Below are positions 58,620 through 64,000 of a stretch of 64,000 nucleotides of DNA, in pieces. The notes under the pieces were generated by a model that saw nothing but the letters and a program-made list of their open reading frames with translations, had not been told where the DNA came from and did no database searches. Source of the stretch: Schistosoma haematobium (taxonomy: Eukaryota > Platyhelminthes > Trematoda > Strigeidida > Schistosomatidae). A program made the position numbers and the translations under genes. The stretch lies in assembly GCF_000699445.3 (NCBI RefSeq), contig NC_067195.1:19043287-19107286 (forward strand), in the 5' to 3' direction. How positions within the stretch are numbered: position 1 is the stretch's first letter; each line of letters begins with the position of its first letter.

Positions 58620-58870
58620 TCGTTGAATTCATGAGTTAATTGAAGCTACACCACCATGGAAAACCTGGAAGCACTGGACGACTGTCTCGTCCCAGTATGG
58701 GACCCCTCGTCAGTGAGCATCCACAATCCCGTCCCACGAGATTCGAACCCAGCACCTATCAGTCTCGCGCGCGAACGCTTAACCACTAGACCACTGAGCC
58801 AACGGTGTTAATGTCTAACTTCAACCAATCCACGAATTTGAGCCACCGTCCACCATTGTCATATATCTTC
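58620..58870 (-). mobile_element. Hammerhead retroposon (second family)
   Basis: Minus strand: TTGGTTGAAGTTAGACATTA, CTCAGTGGTCTAGTGGTTAA (A-box region), GGGTTCGAATC (B box), hammerhead 58669-58719, CCATGGTGGTGTAGCTTCAA. The core is CTGACGAG but GAAA is GAGA and stem II carries an insertion; catalysis is doubtful. Confidence 0.78.
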
Positions 58871-59639
58871 ATTAAAAGTTTCCAACAATTGTTTTCATTT
58901 TTAATAAACTAATACCATATTTTGTCTAATTTAGATATTGTAATTGAAATAGACTTGGACAAACTTTTGTTATATATTAGACAAAAATATTTGAGTAATA
59001 GGCTGACTTCATAATAACTTTTTAAGTTACATAAACTAATGAGGAGGGTAAACTAAAATCCAGCGTAATATTTTGTTGAACGGTATTAGTTAAGAAGAAT
59101 TCAATTTTTTTTCTTTAAAACACACTTATGACTAAACTGCGTAAAATATACGAAACTTAATCGATTTTCGCACCGGTTATCTACACATCATATTGTAAAT
59201 TTATTAATGAGACTATTAAAACGTGTTTAAAGACGTTTCTTTAAATATTTTCCTAAAGATCCTTTCGAATTTACCGATTATTTTACCAATAATAATATCA
59301 AGGAAAATACTATGTTCTCTATTCCCAGTTATGTCCCTGAGAAAGATTGACAGTGTATTTCACGCTTTGAAAACTAGTGTTACCAACGTATTAATAATGT
59401 CACTGTAAGTAGTCTTCTATGGGCTTTTCTAACTGATGTGAATAAATTTTAACAAAATAAATTAAAAAGGAGGTAGGAAATTATAGATGTAAGAGTTTAT
59501 AAAAATGTATCTCCTTTATGTTCAGGATGCATGAAATATGGTTAATATAATAAAAAGAATTAAGCTTGTGACAATGAAGGTGATCGTAATGATTCTTCTT
59601 TTAGATACAAATCTGATTTCATATCAAGTGAATCCAACA
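58871..59639. other. Intergenic, nothing recognised
   Basis: AT-rich without signature. Confidence 0.5.
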
Positions 59640-60092
59640 ACTCAATTGACTCATGATCTCAACAATTGAAATTACCAAAGCCTCCACAAAACCCCCTTCT
59701 GATAATAATCAACATATGCTCACTAGTGACTGGCTTCAAGATGTATATCCTGGAGTTTTAGTGAGAAGCCGTTACCAGTGGAGTTCAACCGAGTCTGTTG
59801 TGAGATAGTAACCCACTGAAGACAGTGATGTATGTGTCTCTTAGTTTCGTGGATTGGTTGAAGTTAGACATTAACACCGCTGGATGCCATCCGTCTCAGT
59901 GGTCTAGTGGTTAAGTGCTCGCGCGTGAGACCAGTAGGTCCTGGGTTCGAATCCCGCGAGGCGTGATCGTGGATGCGCACTACTGAGGAGTCCCATAATG
60001 AGACGAAACGGCCATCCAGTACTTCCAGGTTTTCCATGGTAGTGTAGCTTCAATTGACTCATGATCTCAACAATTGAAATAAATAAATAAAT
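59640..60092 (+). mobile_element. Most complete hammerhead retroposon of the second family
   Basis: Begins and ends with the same sequence (CAATTGACTCATGATCTCAA, CAATTGAAAT at 59643-59672 and 60050-60080), so it exceeds one ~405-bp unit. The second end runs into (AAAT)n. Inside are CCTCCACAAAACCCCCTTCT, TTGGTTGAAGTTAGACATTA, a tRNA-like head (TCAGTGGTCTAGTGGTTAAG; B box GGGTTCGAATCCC at 59943-59955) and the ribozyme. The terminal repeat implies transposition from a tandem or circular RNA template, and the A-rich tail suggests LINE-type priming. Confidence 0.88.
59974..60026 (+). ncRNA. Hammerhead ribozyme, second retroposon family
   Basis: Core CTGAGGA at 59983-59989, stem II GTC...GAC with ATAAT loop (one weak pair), GAAA at 60005-60008, minimal stem III CGGCC, cleavage triplet ATC at 60014-60016 (obeys NUH). 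Stem I GCACT/AGTAC has one mismatch. Likely still able to cleave. Confidence 0.8.
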
Positions 60093-61252
60093 ACCGTTTG
60101 GTAGCCTTGGTTTTAACTTACGAATACTACCAAGCGATGGGTCCAAGCTATATGAGTGAAATCGATGCAAATTATCATTCACATTCTTGTCTCAGTATGC
60201 TTTTCTTTTATCAGTTGACCTAATCGGTTTACCTTACGACTTAAAATAATGAGAAAAAACAAAACCTAGACAGTTTCATTCTAATTTTATAGGTCATCCA
60301 AGAATAAATAAAAACATAGAATGAGGTCAGTTTTATGATGGCTTTACATTATCACACCCACATATATTGTACTTTTAAACAACATTTCAACACATTTTCT
60401 GTCAGTAGGAATCCAAATGTTATTTAATATATGAATCATAATTTTTTATTGAGATCATGGACTGATCAATGTTTGACCATCATTAAAAACCTAGAAACAC
60501 TATATGGCCATTTCGTCCTATACAACACCATGGGTGAAACATTTTTTTCTCTTCTGGCATGACTGACTTATATAGTGAAAACTATTCATAAACTAGTCAT
60601 CTCACACAAACAAAATACACACTGTTTAAAAACTACTCATATTAATAAAGTCCATTTTATGAGGATATGTAATTTGTAATATAAAGTCGATAAATTGTGG
60701 CTAATAGAGGAATTCAGGTCTCATATTTTGACCTACTCAAGACTTGTCAGTTGGAGGAGCATGGATCTTGGTGTTGATGTTCATAGTAGCTCAACAGATG
60801 ACATGTTGTCGTTTAAAGTAATAGGTAATGATATAGTCTCTTAGTTGACTATAGTTGAATGTAAGTTTCCACTTAGTTTCGAAAACAACGATTTGGTTAA
60901 CCCTATTGTGCAAAGAGGGCATAAAAGTTCCAATACGAAATGACCTGGAAGAATATACTTCATGGATTCAATGTAGCAGACAAACGGTGGTAATAACCAT
61001 AGATACAGATCCGTTTTGACTATTCCTAGCCAAAAGATAGTTAAGTATGAGTCAGGTTACATATAAAAACAGCTAATGCATAAGTTAGATAACTAATTAG
61101 ACAATATATCAGAATAAACAAGAGATATGCACTCAATCAACGCATACAAAAATGTGAATGAATTTAGTCAACAAGGTAACGAATAACATGGGTATATGCA
61201 AAAAATTACAATTATTTGTGATAAAGAGAATTTGTAGTGCGTGTACGGTAAC
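60093..61252. other. Intergenic; one retroposon scrap
   Basis: 60455-60535 (-) is a decayed second-family hammerhead end (minus strand AGGACGAAATGGCCATATAG). Otherwise nothing. Confidence 0.45.
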
Positions 61253-62654
61253 TACGGTTTTTGATCAAGTCTCGTTTGTACTACAGAGGTACAAAGCTAA
61301 AGAAATGTGTATACTGCCTAGTCCATGTACTTTTTCTGTTGAGGTTCCTTTTTAACGATCCATCCGCTCTCTTAGTTAAGAGAACGCCCAAAAAGGCTAT
61401 TCGACCGTCAATCTCTCCTTCAGATGTAAACTGAATGGCTGTATGCACTTCATTAAATCGTCTAAGAACCTCTTGCTGTGACGTATTATCTTTACAGAGG
61501 ATGAACGTGTCATTCATATGTCAACAGTAAAATGTGGATTTTTGAATAATCTTTTTTAGTGGACCATTTTCTAGTTTGGCTAGAAAAATATCAGCTAGTA
61601 TAGGGCCCAGTGGTAAACCCATTGCAACACCGTTGAACTTGAAAATACATTCATGGTAAATTTGAGTAATAACTCTTTCACGACATAGGAACAGTAGTTT
61701 CAATTTCATTTTCAATAAGTTGTTTACCTATATATCCTACGGTCTCTATGAGTGGGACGTTTGTGAATGACGATGTTACATCCAGTGACATCATCTTTAG
61801 TCTCAACGTTTTTGTATTTTTTGATTTTGTCAGCAAATTGGAATGCATCCTTAACACTATGTTTTACAAGCTTTTCATGGAGAGGTTTCAATATAGTTAC
61901 CAACCATTTAGCTATAGTATGACAAGGAGAGTTATACATATATAGAATAGATCTTAATGGGATCCCGGGTTTGTGTACCTTTGGCAACCCATATGATCTC
62001 GGCAGATAGGTTCCCACTGGTTTAATCATTTCATATAAACCCGACAAGATAGTCTGTTGGTTTCTGAGCTTCTTCAAAGATCTGGTAAGCTCATTCTCTA
62101 TCTTATTATTCAAACATTTCTAGTCAGTTATTTTTTGAAACTTTAATTTGTCATTTAAGATGCTACCCATTTTGTCAATATAATCACTTTTATTGAGAAG
62201 AACAACTCCTGAACTTTTGTCAGATTTCGTAATCAATAACGTCTCATCCTTAAGAAGTAGGTTAGTAGCTTCCTTGTGCTTCTTTGTAAGAATGCTTTTG
62301 TAATTAAATTCATTGTCCGTATACTGGTAACAGCAGCCTACAAGAGTTGATTTTAACTGTTCTGGTTATTGGTGAGAATTCGCAACTAAATCACGTGTCT
62401 GACTATATAGATTCTCGAACTGTATATCTGTATCAATGTGGTTACAGTTGTTACGAGTATCACAAAATTTTAGACCTAAGGATAATACCTCTAGTTTTTC
62501 TTTATCTAGTTCGACCCTTGAGAAATTATGTACGTATCTTTTAGAGTCGGTTGGAAATTTGCTTTCGGATGTCTGATATTCCAGACCTTTCAGTAGCTGG
62601 ATGATTTTTTTCCCAGATCTCTGATCCATAACGTTCGTAACATAGTCCATAAAA
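61253..62654 (-). pseudogene. Penelope-like element, decayed RT
   Basis: Minus-strand order: N-terminal part (62652-62366; MDYVTNVMDQRSGKKIIQLL, KFCDTRNNCNHIDTD), RT start (62113-61724; SYGLPKVHKPGIPLRSILYM, CHTIAKWLVTILKPLHEKLV), motif A after a -1 frameshift (SLDVTSSFTNVPLIETVGYI, near 61790), motif B (61715-61521; FNGVAMGLPLGPILADIFLA), motif C as HMNDTFIL after a stop (first Asp changed to Asn) and linker (RQYTHFFSFVPL). No GIY-YIG endonuclease is visible further on. The frameshift, stops and active-site change make it inactive. Confidence 0.85.
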
Positions 62655-62885
62655 GGATCGTTAAAAAGGAACCTCAACAGAAAAAGTACATAAACTAGGC
62701 GGTATACACATTTCTTTAGCTGTGTACCTCTACAGTACAAACAAAACTTGATCAAAACCCTTAGTTATCATATACGCACTATATGTTCTGCGGATATAGT
62801 TGAAGATGAGCTTAACACCATACATAATATTATTAGGGATAACGGTTACCCTAGAAAGTTTATAGGTGAAGAGAATTATTAATGT
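62655..62885 (+). pseudogene. Penelope-like 3' fragment, head-to-head with the main copy
   Basis: The plus strand reads GSLKRNLNRKST*TRRYTHF, FSCVPLQYKQNLIKTLSYHI, RTICSADIVEDELNTIHNII, RDNGYPRKFIGEENY and a stop: RT C-terminus and linker. Its first ~108 bp are the reverse complement of 61253-61362 (about 90% identical by eye). Such inverted partial copies are a known habit of Penelope insertions. Confidence 0.8.
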
Positions 62886-64000
62886 CTGTCTAAACGCTAA
62901 AATAAACTCACATAGATGTAGAGAAACCTCTATATAAGCTTAGAGTCTAGGCTTGAAAATTAGCACTAAAGTTTAGGTTTAGCTATCTAACGAGTCGTGA
63001 ATGGAACAAAATGAACCTTCTCTATTAGCTACAATCTACCTATTCTCTAAAACCTGTCTAAAATTTACCATATCGAGACAATCTTCACAAAGTTTGGTCC
63101 TGAATGTTAACAATGGGATAATTCAAACCCTTACTAGTAATAAATAATAATATTTAACTTGTGGTTTATGTCACATTAATTTCAACTGAAGGGTATCGTT
63201 CTCGAGTGAGACAGCTGTTCATTACGTTCTGTTTTTCAATAGTTATCTGTATAAAGTCACTCGGTTATGTAAAACACAGATGAAAAGTATTCAGTTCATT
63301 ATTACCACTGGATAAGTAAGCTGAATAAGGTATCATTCTAGAACTCATAGATTATTTTAAATCATCTAATCTGTTGAATTATACAATAATTAACCAAATG
63401 TACTTCTGAAAAGAACTTCATAAATTCCAAAAATGACTGGAGAATCAGGGAATTATAATGTCGCGTGGTATACAGATTGCCATGTCACAATGGCTGTATA
63501 CAGCTGGGATATTTTATGGATGGTTTACATTTGAGATTAATTAAAAAGGAAATTCATCTGGTAATTGATAGAAGTATTCACAATCATTTCGTTAAAAGGA
63601 GAGATAGTGCATGATTATAATTGATTGACCTGAGAGTATTAACCGCTATCATATTTGTCTAGTCCTTTATTGGTGACCAATTTCTACCAGCCACGTTGCA
63701 ATTTGTCTAGTAATCTAAGTGACTCCACATTTCGTGCACTATGCCGAAGCATGTGATTTGCTTAAAATATATTTTCCGTTCTCTTTTGTTTGTTATGATT
63801 TATTCTCTTCCCAACTGAGTTGTCCGAGCCTGGATAGATTTTAGGTATCCATTTAGATTATGAACTTGTGCTATGTAGGTTTGAATCCTACAAATAAAAT
63901 CACTTCTATCAAGGCTGTGGGTACGCTCTGCTAATAAGTCCTCACTAGTACGAAACCTATGTCCAGAGTATCATGGAAACTAACTTAAACCCCTTAATAT
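62886..64000. other. Intergenic, nothing recognised
   Basis: AT-rich sequence to the window end with no coding or repeat signature I can name. Confidence 0.5.

Overview
The window is AT-rich animal DNA and most likely comes from a blood fluke (genus Schistosoma). Three things point there: retroposons that join a tRNA-like Pol III promoter to a hammerhead ribozyme (the Smα type), RTE-clade non-LTR retrotransposons, and decayed Penelope-like elements. The protein-coding genes have phase-consistent GT-AG introns full of repeats. The species cannot be fixed from this sequence alone.

736-33642 (+) carries the body and 3' end of one large gene, an orthologue of the E2/E3 hybrid ubiquitin-conjugating enzyme UBE2O. 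I placed 17 coding exons. Their phases join into about 1456 codons ending at a TAG at 33640-33642. The first exon(s) lie upstream of the window or were not recognised. The order is: N-terminal conserved region, long low-complexity linker with basic clusters, SH3-like CR2 modules, acidic/Ser-rich tract, helical region, UBC fold with an intact catalytic Cys (codon 30492-30494), and a conserved C-terminal tail. Its introns hold most of the repeats: an RTE element with a mutated catalytic motif (8751-11275, -), a deletion derivative of it (13340-13857, +), a tRNA-Thr-like sequence (13264-13338, -), hammerhead retroposons, and several inverted-repeat pairs.

35552-43729 is a large inverted duplication. 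Two arms of about 2.85 kb, nearly identical by eye, flank a 2.47-kb spacer. The spacer holds one intact intronless gene (38463-39575, -) for a divergent rhodopsin-like GPCR with DRC in place of DRY. The arms carry a stop-riddled Penelope-type reverse transcriptase and no intact gene.

43730-64000 shows no gene I can name. It holds a good Smα monomer with its hammerhead (45026-45395), several copies of a second hammerhead retroposon family (46548-46810, 48730-48870, 52212-52495, 57003-57090, 58620-58870, 59640-60092), RTE fragments (47902-48040, 50690-51165), a decayed Penelope-like element with a head-to-head 3' fragment (61253-62885), and unassigned AT-rich DNA.
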